The position numbers were made by a program, and so were the translations under genes. From positions 1 through 64,000 of the forward strand of contig NZ_ATXU01000007.1 of the NCBI RefSeq assembly GCF_000421845.1: 64,000 nt of DNA, in the 5' to 3' direction. A model generated the notes under the pieces. The model saw only the letters and a list, made by a program, of their open reading frames with translations. It was not told where the DNA came from and ran no database searches. Below are positions 10,028-18,101 of this stretch, piece after piece (position 1 is the stretch's first letter; each line of letters starts with the position of its first letter). Source of the DNA: Leucobacter chironomi DSM 19883 (GTDB taxonomy: Bacteria > Actinomycetota > Actinomycetes > Actinomycetales > Microbacteriaceae).

Positions 10028-11211
10028 TGCTCCGCTCCTTCCGCGAACGACGCCTCGTAGCGCGCGAGCCACTCCCGCTGCTCCTCGATGCGGGGGTGGG
10101 GCTCGGAGTAGACGTGGGTGAACATCGAGTCGGCCTCGGGCGCGGGGAGGGTCAGGATCCCGTCGCGGATCCGCTTCGCCTCGCGATCCGCGGCCTCGCG
10201 CGCCTCCTCGAAGAAGGCGTCGTCGACGCCGAGGGAGCGCAGGTGCTGTTCGAGGCGCACGATCGGGTCGCGCTGCTGCCACAGTTCGAGCTCGGCCGCC
10301 TCGCGGTAGCGGGTGGGGTCGTCGCTCGTGGTGTGCGCACCGATGCGGTAGGTGAGGGCTTCGATGTAGCCGGGGCCGTGGCCTTCGCGGGCGAGGCGCA
10401 GGAAACGGCGGCCCACGGCGTAGGCGGCGAGCGGGTCGTTGCCGTCGATCTGCACGGCGCGCAGCCCGAAGCCGAGCGCGCGGCGGTAGAGCGGGGTGCG
10501 CGACTGACGGGCCACGGGCACCGAGATGGCCCAGCCGTTGTTCTGCACCACGAAGACCTCGGGGGTCTGGTAGCTGGCCGCGAAGATCATCGCCTCGTTG
10601 GCGTCGCCCTGGCTGGAGGTGCCGTCGCCGTAGAAGACCATGGTGGCCTCGCCGGTCGCGGTGCCGGCCTCGCCCGCGTCGAGCGCCGTGTCGGCGGCGC
10701 GGCGCTTGGCGTCGAGCAGCTGGCCGAGCGCGTAGCCGGTGGCGTGCTGGGTCTGCGCGCCGAGCACGAGCGTGTAGAGGTGGAAGTTGCCGTGCGCGGG
10801 GTCGGTGACGTCCCAGCCGCCGTGGGTGAGGCCGCGGAACAGCGCGGCCACCTGCACGAGCGGCACGCCCCTGATGTGGGCGATGGCGTGCTCGCGGTAG
10901 GCGGGGAAGATGTGGTCCTGCGGTTCGGCGGCGCGACCGAGGCCCACCTGGCAGCCCTCCTGGCCGACGCTCGGCACCCAGAGCGCGAGCTGGCCCTGCC
11001 GCTGCAGGTGGGTGCACTCGGTGTCGAAGGCGCGGGTGGAGACCATGTCGCGGTACCACTGCTTGAATTCGTCGATCCCGACGGCTGCGAGCTCGTCGGC
11101 GAACTCGGCTGCGGTGGCCGAGGGCGCGTAGGCGCCCGCTTCGTCGAGGAAGCGGATCGGCTCGGGATCCGCCCCACCGTGCAGCGGGCCGTAAGTCGTC
11201 TGTTCGCTCAT
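10024..11211 (-). CDS. bkdA: 2-oxoacid dehydrogenase E1 alpha subunit
   Basis: The 395-residue E1 alpha subunit holds the thiamine diphosphate motif, starting GDGTSSQGDANEA and ending in QNN (about 205-235). The THGG region and the phosphorylation-loop-like YRIGAHTTSDDPTRY follow. The sequence resembles actinobacterial BkdA (often labelled PdhA) and is followed by coupled E1 beta and E2. Such complexes oxidise the 2-oxoacids of valine, leucine and isoleucine and supply branched primers for fatty acids. The neighbouring aminotransferase gene, 66 bp upstream on the same strand, would fit an amino-acid route. The exact substrate is inferred. Confidence 0.88.
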   Translation of the reverse strand: MSEQTTYGPLHGGADPEPIRFLDEAGAYAPSATAAEFADELAAVGIDEFKQWYRDMVSTRAFDTECTHLQRQGQLALWVPSVGQEGCQVGLGRAAEPQDHIFPAYREHAIAHIRGVPLVQVAALFRGLTHGGWDVTDPAHGNFHLYTLVLGAQTQHATGYALGQLLDAKRRAADTALDAGEAGTATGEATMVFYGDGTSSQGDANEAMIFAASYQTPEVFVVQNNGWAISVPVARQSRTPLYRRALGFGLRAVQIDGNDPLAAYAVGRRFLRLAREGHGPGYIEALTYRIGAHTTSDDPTRYREAAELELWQQRDPIVRLEQHLRSLGVDDAFFEEAREAADREAKRIRDGILTLPAPEADSMFTHVYSEPHPRIEEQREWLARYEASFAEGAEQ

Positions 11212-11277
11212 CCTGACCCAGTGTAATGAGCACCCCCGTCACCGCGCGGATATATCCCGGGGTTGGCGGGTCAGGCG

Positions 11278-12381
11278 TCAGTCGGCGGCGAGGAAGGCGC
11301 GCACGATGCGCAGCACCTCGGTCAGGCTTTCGCCCTCGCCGGCCGAGATGCGCACGCCGTGGCCGGCGAACGGTCTCACCAGAGTGCCGGCCTCCGCGAA
11401 TGCGGCGGCGAGCGCCTGCGCGCTCTCTACACCGCCGCGGTCCCGCCCCTCGGGCACCCAGACGAAGTTGCCCTGCGCCTCTGGCACGGCGAGCCCGAGG
11501 TCGCGCAGTCCGGCGGCGAGCGCGTCGCGCCGTCGCGAGATCTCGGCGACGCGCTCGGCGTGCGCGGCGCGGGCCTCGGGGGTGAGGGAGGCGAGCGCCG
11601 CGCTCTCGGCGATGCCGGTGACGGAGAGGGGGATCCCCACGCTCGCGGCGGCGGACAGGATCGCCGGGTGCCCGACGCCGTAGCCGATGCGCAGTGCGGC
11701 GAGCCCGTACGCCTTCGAGAAGGTGCGCAGCACGACGAGGTTCGGGTGGGCGCGCAGCACGTCCTCGCCGCGCACGGCGTCGGGGGCGTCGACGAACTCG
11801 CGGTACGCCTCGTCGAGCACCACCAGGGTGTCGGCGGGGACGCGCGACATGAAACGGTCGAAGTCGGCGCGGCGGATCGCGGGCCCGGTGGGGTTGTTGG
11901 GTGTGCAGAGCAGGATCACGCGCGTGCGCTCGGTGATCGCGGCGGCCAGTGCCTCGAGGTCGTGCTCGGCGCCCGCGGTCAGCGGCACTGCGACGCCCGT
12001 GGCGCCGGAGGCGAGGCCGAGCGCCGGGTACGCCTCGAAGCTGGGCCAGGCGTAGAGGTACTCGTCGCCGGGGCCCGCGGCCGCGTGCACGAGCTGGTAG
12101 AGGATGGCGACGGATCCGGCGGCGAGGTGCACGTGGTCGAGGCTGACCCCGAACTCGCCGGCGAGCGCGGCGCGCAGTTCGGGCATGGCTGCGGCCGCGT
12201 ACCGGTTGACCTCGCCCGCGCGCTGCGCCACGGCTTCGAGCACGCCCGGCAGCGGCGCGAAGGGGTTCTCGTTGCTCGACAGTTTGAAGCCCGGCTTGGT
12301 GGGGGTCGCGCCCTGCCGGTAGGCGGGGGTGGCGAGCACATCGGGGCGGATGCGAACGGGAGGCGCAGCGGTTTCGCTCAT
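11278..12381 (-). CDS. Aminotransferase of the HisC/aromatic (Pat) type
   Basis: The 367-residue pyridoxal-phosphate enzyme is of fold type I. It has KLSSNENPF at the substrate site, LLCTPNNPTGP, DEAYREF and the lysine-bearing FSKAYGLAALRIGYG. These proteins either transaminate histidinol phosphate in histidine synthesis or aromatic 2-oxoacids (Pat). The absence of other his genes nearby favours the second reading, weakly. A TAGAAT box ends 8 nt before the ATG and no ribosome site is visible, so the mRNA may be leaderless. The E1 alpha gene follows after 66 bp. Confidence 0.85.
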   Translation of the reverse strand: MSETAAPPVRIRPDVLATPAYRQGATPTKPGFKLSSNENPFAPLPGVLEAVAQRAGEVNRYAAAAMPELRAALAGEFGVSLDHVHLAAGSVAILYQLVHAAAGPGDEYLYAWPSFEAYPALGLASGATGVAVPLTAGAEHDLEALAAAITERTRVILLCTPNNPTGPAIRRADFDRFMSRVPADTLVVLDEAYREFVDAPDAVRGEDVLRAHPNLVVLRTFSKAYGLAALRIGYGVGHPAILSAAASVGIPLSVTGIAESAALASLTPEARAAHAERVAEISRRRDALAAGLRDLGLAVPEAQGNFVWVPEGRDRGGVESAQALAAAFAEAGTLVRPFAGHGVRISAGEGESLTEVLRIVRAFLAAD

Positions 12382-12389
12382 GGATCGCA

Positions 12390-12395
12390 ATTCTA
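12390..12395 (-). promoter_or_regulatory. -10 box of the aminotransferase gene (leaderless)
   Basis: TAGAAT on the minus strand ends 8 nt before the ATG at 12381. This distance puts the transcription start at or next to the start codon. Confidence 0.55.
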
Positions 12396-12452
12396 GTGAG
12401 CGGGTGCGGGGCGGCCCGTCGGCGACGCCGAATCGTCTCGGCCGCGGGGCCG

Positions 12453-13823
12453 TCACTGGCCGTCGAGGTCGGGGATCTCGGGCAGGTCCCACTGCAGCTC
12501 GGGCAACTCGATGGGAGTGGGCGTCGGCGCGGGCGCCGTCGGGATGATCGGCTGCTCGGGCCGCGTGGGCGACGGTTCGGGATCGGGTATCCGCTCGGAC
12601 GGGACGGGCGGCGCGCACGCCATCACGACCGCGAGGGCGACCGAGGCGGCCGCTGCGGCGATCGCGAAGCGCATCGGCGCGCGGGCCCCGGCCGCCTCCC
12701 CGGAGACGGCCGCTCCCAGCTGCCGCTGTCGCAGCAGCAGGGAGAACGCGGGGGGCGCGGCCAGCACGAGCGCGATCACGCCGAGCAGCGGCCAGAACCG
12801 GCCCGTCGCGTCGCCCGCCCCGAGCAGGGCCACGAAGAGGGCCGCGAGCAGCGGCACCGGCAGCAGGCCGAGCGCCCCCGTGCCGAGCAGGGCGCCCATC
12901 AGCACCGGCCAGGCGGCCCCGACGAGGACGAGTACCACTCCCGCCCGGGCCCACGGAGGCCTCGACCACGTCTGGCGCAGGAAGCCGCGCGGCGCCGAGC
13001 GGGTGGTGCCCACGAGCAGCTGGAAGAGGTTCACGCAGATCGCGCCGATCACCGCGAACACCGCCGGGGGCACCGCGATGGCGACGAGCAGCCACGCGGC
13101 GAGGGCCGCCACGAGCCGGGTGCGCTCCCACACGGCCGAGGTCATCGCGAACGCGGCCTCACGCTGCTGCGGGTTCTGGGCGAGCACCCCGCTCAGCACC
13201 CGCATCGCCTGGGCGTCGGTGCGGGTGTGCACGTCGGAGGCGAGCAGCAGCAGGTCTTCGTGCTCGGGGTCGATCGCGAGCCCCTGCGCGACGAGGTGCG
13301 AGAGCTCGCCCTTGTCCGCGATCCCGCCGAGCATCTGGGCCGCCGCCGCGTAGACGCCGGCGTCGTGCGGAGCGAGCGCGACGGCCCGATGCACGTGCGC
13401 TCGGATGGGTTCGCGGTGGGACACGTCACCGCGCGGCTCGGCGCGCAGCGCCCACGCCGCGAAGAGGTGCGCGGCGGGCACCTCGGGGGCGAGCGCGAGC
13501 GCCCGGTCGATGTGGGGGCGCGCGAGCCGCGGCTGCTCATCCCTGAGCTCGAGCGCCGCGAGAGTGAGGTGCGCCCTCACGTCGTCGGGGTGCAGGGCGA
13601 GCGCGCGCTCCGCGGCGCTGCGCCCCTCCTCGGAGTGCGAGCACCGGTACTCGGTCCACCCGAGTTCGGACCAGAGCGCCGCGCTGTCCGGGAACGCGGC
13701 GACGCCGCGACGCAGCTCGGCGGCGGCCTCCTCGGCTCGCCCGAAATCCCAGAGCGCCGCGGCGCGCCGCAGATACCCGTTCGGATCCTCATCGGCGGAC
13801 GAACCCGAAGGCTCCCGGCTCAC
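12453..13823 (-). CDS. TPR membrane protein, third gene of the AAA/TPR operon
   Basis: The 456-residue protein has no recognised family name here. Residues 1-190 form tetratricopeptide-like helical pairs (for example RAAALWDFGRAEEAAAELRRG and AERALALHPDDVRAHLTLAALE). Four to six membrane helices follow (about 225-415). The C-terminal tail is rich in Pro and acidic residues and ends in IPDLDGQ. It shares its layout with the gene before it, from which it may derive by duplication. It starts at GTG 13823, overlapping the stop of that gene in a GTGA, so it is translationally coupled. The Cys in VMACAPP lies after the last helix, far from the N-terminus, and is not a lipobox. Confidence 0.8.
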   Translation of the reverse strand: MSREPSGSSADEDPNGYLRRAAALWDFGRAEEAAAELRRGVAAFPDSAALWSELGWTEYRCSHSEEGRSAAERALALHPDDVRAHLTLAALELRDEQPRLARPHIDRALALAPEVPAAHLFAAWALRAEPRGDVSHREPIRAHVHRAVALAPHDAGVYAAAAQMLGGIADKGELSHLVAQGLAIDPEHEDLLLLASDVHTRTDAQAMRVLSGVLAQNPQQREAAFAMTSAVWERTRLVAALAAWLLVAIAVPPAVFAVIGAICVNLFQLLVGTTRSAPRGFLRQTWSRPPWARAGVVLVLVGAAWPVLMGALLGTGALGLLPVPLLAALFVALLGAGDATGRFWPLLGVIALVLAAPPAFSLLLRQRQLGAAVSGEAAGARAPMRFAIAAAAASVALAVVMACAPPVPSERIPDPEPSPTRPEQPIIPTAPAPTPTPIELPELQWDLPEIPDLDGQ

Positions 13824-15559
13824 GGAACCTCCGCGCCGTCGATCGGAGCCGCACCGCCCTGGCCCTGCGGCTGCTGGTTGCGCTGGCGGATCTCCTCGAG
13901 CGAGCGGTTCATCCGCTCGATCGCGTCGTCGTCGGGCAGCGAGCTGCGCCGCTCCTCCATCTCCTGCTGCAGCTGCTGAGTGCGCTCGCGCATCTCGAGC
14001 TCCATAGGGGTCGGCGGCGGATCGAACTCGGCGGCGTGCCGGTCGGCGAGCAGCCACGCACCGGCGATCCCCGCCGCCGCGCAGGCCAGCGCGGCGAGCA
14101 CGAGCCACGGCGAGGTGCGCGACGATCCGCGTCGGAGGGAGACCACCCGGCCCGCGCGCAGCAGCAGGGCCACCAGGGGCGGCACGGCGAACGCCGCGGC
14201 CACCGCGGCGAGCGCACCCGCGGCTTCGGGCCGCATCTCGATCGGCTTCGCGTAGACCGGCATGAACGCGAGCAGCACCGCAACGCCGACCCGGGCGAGC
14301 CCCCACCATCCGTTGCGCAGCTCCTGCCGCGCCGCGGACAGGCCCTCGTCGTCGCGGGGGAACAGCCCCGTCCGCTGCTCCGAGCGGAACCGCGCGAACA
14401 CGAACAGCACCTCGGCGATCATCAGCAGCCAAGCCGTGAAGCCGATGCCCATCGTGACGCCGCCGATGTAGCTGCCCTGCATCTCGAGATGGCGCTCACC
14501 GGATCGCACGCCGAGCGTCAGCGCCCACAGCAGCGTGCCGAGACCGCCGACGGCGGCGAGCGCGAAGCCGATCCACACCCACCACACCGGCGCGTAGAGG
14601 CGGCGCATGAAGCGTTTGGGCAACCCCCGCGTGCGAATGGTGAAAAGCAGCACGAACCACGCCATCGGCAGCACCAGCATCGCCTCGGCGAACTTGACCT
14701 GGGTGCGCCGGCTGCCGGGCGAGGGCTCGCCGAACACGAGGTAGGCGAATACCGTCAGCATCGCGAGCATCCAGAGTGCGAGGCCCGCGAGCAGCTGCGT
14801 GCGACCCCAGACCCGGTCGCTGATCTCTCTCGCGACCGAGCGCTGCACCGGATTGTCGGCGAGCACGCCCGCGAGCAGCCGCAGCGCCGCAGCCTCGTGC
14901 GCGGCGCCCATGCCGCCGATGCGCGGACTCGCCTGCCCGGCCCGCTCGCTCTCGCGCTCGGCGGCGAGCAGCCTCAGGCTCTCGGCGTCCGGATCGAGTG
15001 CGAGCGCGCGGCCGAGGGTGTCGGAGGCGGCGGCCGAGTCGCCGAGCTCGCGCAGCATGACCGTGGTGCGGCGCAGCGTCTCGACGTCTTCGGGCGCGAG
15101 CTGCAGGGCGCGGTCGAGGCTGGCGCGAGCCTCACGACGGCGCAGCTGCTTCGCCTTCCGCGGCCCCCGCGGGTCGGCGATCAGCGCTCGCGCCGCGTTC
15201 AGATGAGAGACGGGCCAGTCGGGATACGACTGCTGCAGCTCGCGGGCGTGGGCGAGGCCCTCATCGGCGCGGCCGTCGGCGATGGTCGTCTCGCACAGCG
15301 TGTTCAGGGCTCGGGGATCGCCCGGTCGCACCGCCAGGGTGCGGTGCGCGAGCTGCTCGGCCTGCTGCGGCTGCCCGGCGAAGAACAGCTGCCAGCCCAG
15401 ATAGCCGAGCAGCTCGGAGTCGTCGGGGAACTCGGCGAGGCCACGCCTGAGCTCGGCGATGGCGTCTTCGACGCGGCCGAAGCCCACGAGCGCCTCGGCC
15501 CGCTCGAAGAAGCCGGCGGCCGTCTGCGACTCGGCCGCTCCCCCCGCGGGCGCCTCCAT
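13820..15559 (-). CDS. TPR membrane protein, second gene of the AAA/TPR operon
   Basis: The 579-residue protein begins with a TPR-rich cytoplasmic region (about 1-215) containing several GR-(V/A)-EDAIAELRRGL-type repeats. About seven membrane helices follow (245-525). The C-terminal 55 residues are polar and probably coiled-coil, rich in E, R and Q, starting near MELEMRERTQQLQQEMEERR. The start ATG shares one base with the stop of the AAA gene (TGATG), and its own stop overlaps the next start. The design suggests a membrane scaffold whose TPR domain could bind the AAA ATPase or its clients. The function is not known to me. Confidence 0.82.
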   Translation of the reverse strand: MEAPAGGAAESQTAAGFFERAEALVGFGRVEDAIAELRRGLAEFPDDSELLGYLGWQLFFAGQPQQAEQLAHRTLAVRPGDPRALNTLCETTIADGRADEGLAHARELQQSYPDWPVSHLNAARALIADPRGPRKAKQLRRREARASLDRALQLAPEDVETLRRTTVMLRELGDSAAASDTLGRALALDPDAESLRLLAAERESERAGQASPRIGGMGAAHEAAALRLLAGVLADNPVQRSVAREISDRVWGRTQLLAGLALWMLAMLTVFAYLVFGEPSPGSRRTQVKFAEAMLVLPMAWFVLLFTIRTRGLPKRFMRRLYAPVWWVWIGFALAAVGGLGTLLWALTLGVRSGERHLEMQGSYIGGVTMGIGFTAWLLMIAEVLFVFARFRSEQRTGLFPRDDEGLSAARQELRNGWWGLARVGVAVLLAFMPVYAKPIEMRPEAAGALAAVAAAFAVPPLVALLLRAGRVVSLRRGSSRTSPWLVLAALACAAAGIAGAWLLADRHAAEFDPPPTPMELEMRERTQQLQQEMEERRSSLPDDDAIERMNRSLEEIRQRNQQPQGQGGAAPIDGAEVP

Positions 15560-16911
15560 CAGAATCGCTTGTACTGCTTGAGCAGTTGCACGAGGTCGTC
15601 GTAGCGACCGTCGGTGTTCGCGTAGTTGGCGACGTTGCGCGCGCTGTCGAGCCAGGGCCCGATCGACGGTCTCACCTCTTTCAGGGCGCGGTTCATGTCG
15701 CCCATCGAGACCGGCTGCACCGCCCCTGACTTGATGGATGCGGCGAGCGCCTTCTCGGCCGCCGTGTCGCACAGGTGCTTGAGATCGGCGCCCGAGAAGC
15801 CCTCGGTCTTGCGGACGAGCACGGGGAGGTCGATGCCCTGGATGGGCCGCTGCTCGAGGTGGCTGCGCAGGATCGCCTCCCGCGCCGGCTCGTCGGGCGG
15901 GGAGACGAGCACCATGCGGTCGAAGCGCCCGGGGCGCAGCAGCGCCGCGTCGACGTCCCAGGGCATGTTGGTGGCCGCGAGCACGAACAGGCCGTCGTTG
16001 TCGCTGCCCACGCCGTCCATCTCCATGAGCAGCTGGTTGACGAGGTTGCGCAACCACTGCGAGCCCTGCGAGCTGCGCTTGCCGCCCACCGCGTCGATCT
16101 CATCGAGGAAGAGCACGGCGGGCGCCTTCTGGCGGGCCTCGGTGAAGGTCTTGTGGATGTTGCCCTCGCTCTCGCCCATCCACTTGCTCAGCACATCGGC
16201 GAGGGTGACCGAGATGAAGTGCGCGCCGAGCTCGCCCGCGATCGCGCGCGCCAGGTAGGTCTTGCCGCAGCCGGGCGGGCCGTAGAGCAGCAGGCCGCCG
16301 CCGAGGCTCTTCTTGAACGCCTTGGCGATCTCGGGGTGCGCGATCGGGTCGAGGAACGTCTCACGGATGCGCTGCTTCACCTGTACCAGGCCTCCGACGT
16401 CGGAGAGCCTCATCGTCTCGCGGCTGACCTCGACGGGCAGCGAGCCGTCGGGCGCCTCGGAGACGCCCACGTCGATCGTGCCGTCGGGGTTCTGGCCCGC
16501 CTGCTCGACGATGAACGGGGGCGGCAGCGGATTCTCGAACTGGTTCTCGAGCTGACGCCAGTCGACCCCCGACCCGGGCGTCTCGGGGTGCGAGTCGCCC
16601 TGGCCGTGCGGCTGATACGGCTGCGGCCGGGGCGTCTCGGTCGTGTACGCGGCGTGCTCGGGCGGCGACGAGGCACCGGCCGCTCCCTCGCCGGGGACGG
16701 TGTCGGACGGCGCCTCGCCGGTCAACCGATCGACGAGGGCGCGCGCACCCGCGTGCCCGGGCGCCTTCGAGAGCACCACCATGGCCTGCCCCAGCCCCTC
16801 GTCGCGCCGCCCCGCCTCGGCCAGTCGCTCGGCGTAGAGCGCGCGCAGCTCGGGGTCTTCCGGGGAGGCGGCCACCGCGGCAGCCAGACTGTTCAGCAGT
16901 GCGTCGGACAT
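15559..16911 (-). CDS. AAA ATPase with Vps4/katanin-type pore loop
   Basis: The 450-residue ATPase has a single AAA module. A short N-terminal TPR-like helical region (1-65) and a disordered linker (66-165) come first. The AAA domain has Walker A GPPGCGKT (211-218), Walker B LFLDEID (267-273), sensor N315 and arginine fingers R326 and R329 in RPGRFDR. Pore loop KWMGESE (243-249) matches the K-W-hydrophobic-G-E loop of the meiotic-clade ATPases (Vps4, katanin, spastin), which thread and remodel protein polymers. The C-terminal region has SIGPWLDSARN, like the Vps4 C-terminal helix. No peptidase domain is present. It is the first gene of a three-gene coupled operon. TAGCAT lies 6 nt before the ATG, so it is probably leaderless. 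Confidence 0.88.
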   Translation of the reverse strand: MSDALLNSLAAAVAASPEDPELRALYAERLAEAGRRDEGLGQAMVVLSKAPGHAGARALVDRLTGEAPSDTVPGEGAAGASSPPEHAAYTTETPRPQPYQPHGQGDSHPETPGSGVDWRQLENQFENPLPPPFIVEQAGQNPDGTIDVGVSEAPDGSLPVEVSRETMRLSDVGGLVQVKQRIRETFLDPIAHPEIAKAFKKSLGGGLLLYGPPGCGKTYLARAIAGELGAHFISVTLADVLSKWMGESEGNIHKTFTEARQKAPAVLFLDEIDAVGGKRSSQGSQWLRNLVNQLLMEMDGVGSDNDGLFVLAATNMPWDVDAALLRPGRFDRMVLVSPPDEPAREAILRSHLEQRPIQGIDLPVLVRKTEGFSGADLKHLCDTAAEKALAASIKSGAVQPVSMGDMNRALKEVRPSIGPWLDSARNVANYANTDGRYDDLVQLLKQYKRF

Positions 16912-16917
16912 GGTTCG

Positions 16918-16923
16918 ATGCTA
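16918..16923 (-). promoter_or_regulatory. -10 box of the AAA/TPR operon (leaderless)
   Basis: TAGCAT on the minus strand is separated by 6 nt from the ATG at 16911. No ribosome site is present between them. Confidence 0.55.
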
Positions 16924-17017
16924 CCCGCGGCCTCCGACATGCACGGGGCGACGATCCCGCTCGAATGCGATCGCCGTCACTGAGGCGGTGCGCAGCCGAG
17001 GCTGTCAGACTGGAGGC

Positions 17018-17428
17018 ATGCGTACCGTCATCCGCGTGCTCGTCAGCGCCTTCGCGCTGTGGCTCACCACGCTCATCGTGGGCGGCAGCGGCCGTCACGG
17101 GGTGTGGATCGACCCCATCAGCACAGACGATTACGCACCGATTCTCACCGTGCTGCTGGTCGCGCTCGTGTTCGGGCTCGTGAACGGCACGCTCGGCAAG
17201 GTCGTGCGTTTCGTCTCGATCCCGCTCTACATCCTCACCCTCGGCCTGTTCGGCCTCATCGTGAACGGCGTCCTGTTCGCGGTGGTCGCGTGGCTCTCCG
17301 ACCTCGCCGGCTTCGGGCTGCGGATCGAGACCTTCTGGTGGGGCGTCCTCGCGGCGCTCGTGATGTCGGTCCTCTCGGGGATCCTGAACGCGCTGCTCGG
17401 CACCAACCGGAAGCGCGGCCGGGACTGA
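17018..17428 (+). CDS. Small membrane protein, phage-holin-family-4-like (PF04020 type)
   Basis: The 136-residue protein has four hydrophobic helices separated by short loops. Motifs such as ALVFGLVNGTLGKVVRFVSIP and LTLGLFGLIVNGVLF are typical of the widespread bacterial membrane family PF04020. Despite the family name, such single chromosomal genes are not evidence of a phage. The start ATG 17018 has ggagg unusually close (one base) and CAGACT ending 6 nt upstream, so a leaderless mRNA is possible. It is divergent from the AAA gene. The function is unknown. Confidence 0.8.
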   Translation: MRTVIRVLVSAFALWLTTLIVGGSGRHGVWIDPISTDDYAPILTVLLVALVFGLVNGTLGKVVRFVSIPLYILTLGLFGLIVNGVLFAVVAWLSDLAGFGLRIETFWWGVLAALVMSVLSGILNALLGTNRKRGRD

Positions 17429-17477
17429 CGGCGACGGCGCCCCGCCCGAAGCCGGAAGATACGGCAGACTGTCGAGC

Positions 17478-17969
17478 ATGGACGCCGTCGATCCGATCCG
17501 CCCTTTCCGCATCAGCTTCGTCTGCACCGGCAACATCTGCCGCTCCCCCATGGGCGAGGTGATCTTCCGCGCGCTCGCCGAGCGGTCGGGGGTCGCCGAG
17601 CGCTTCCTGGTGTCCTCCCGCGGCACCCAGGGCTACCACGTCGGCGAGCCTGCGGATCCGCGCACCGTCGTCGCTCTGGCCGCAGCCGGCTACGACGGCG
17701 CAGCGCACCGCGCCGCTCAGGTCTCCCCCGCCGAAGTCGCCGACCACGACCTGCTGATCGCGCTGGACCGCGGCCACGAGCGCCACCTGCGGCGCCTCGG
17801 CGCCGATCCGCAGCGGCTCTCGCGGCTCACCGCGTTCGATCCTGATCGCCCCGCCGAGCCCGACGTGTTCGACCCCTACTACTCCGAGCAGCGGGCCTTC
17901 GACGAGGTGCTCGCCCAGGTCGAGCGCAGCAGCACGGCGCTGCTGGAGGATCTGATCCGCCGCCTCTGA
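17478..17969 (+). CDS. Low-molecular-weight protein-tyrosine phosphatase
   Basis: The 163-residue enzyme has the P-loop CTGNICRS (C16-S23) near the N-terminus, with the nucleophile C16 and R22. The general-acid loop VFDPYY lies near residue 135. It hydrolyses phosphotyrosine in the cytoplasm. In actinobacteria these enzymes act on signalling or polysaccharide-synthesis proteins, but the target here cannot be read. No tyrosine kinase gene is nearby. CAGACT lies 7 nt before the ATG. Confidence 0.92.
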   Translation: MDAVDPIRPFRISFVCTGNICRSPMGEVIFRALAERSGVAERFLVSSRGTQGYHVGEPADPRTVVALAAAGYDGAAHRAAQVSPAEVADHDLLIALDRGHERHLRRLGADPQRLSRLTAFDPDRPAEPDVFDPYYSEQRAFDEVLAQVERSSTALLEDLIRRL

Positions 17970-18101
17970 CCGCGCCCTGCGACGGCTCGCGCCCGCGTCT
18001 CGGCGTGCGCGGTCGAGCGCGCACGCGGCGGCGGAACCGCCCTCGCGCCCGCGTGGGAGAATGGAGTCCGGCCCGCGATCCCGAACCACCGAGAGGCACC
18101 C

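Noticed and set aside
12453-12640. Lipobox-like VMACAPP in the third AAA/TPR operon protein
   Set aside because: It follows the last membrane helix near the C-terminus. Lipoboxes act only at the end of an N-terminal signal peptide.
17018-17428. Holin-like gene as a sign of a prophage
   Set aside because: The PF04020 family is chromosomal and widespread. No other phage gene is nearby.
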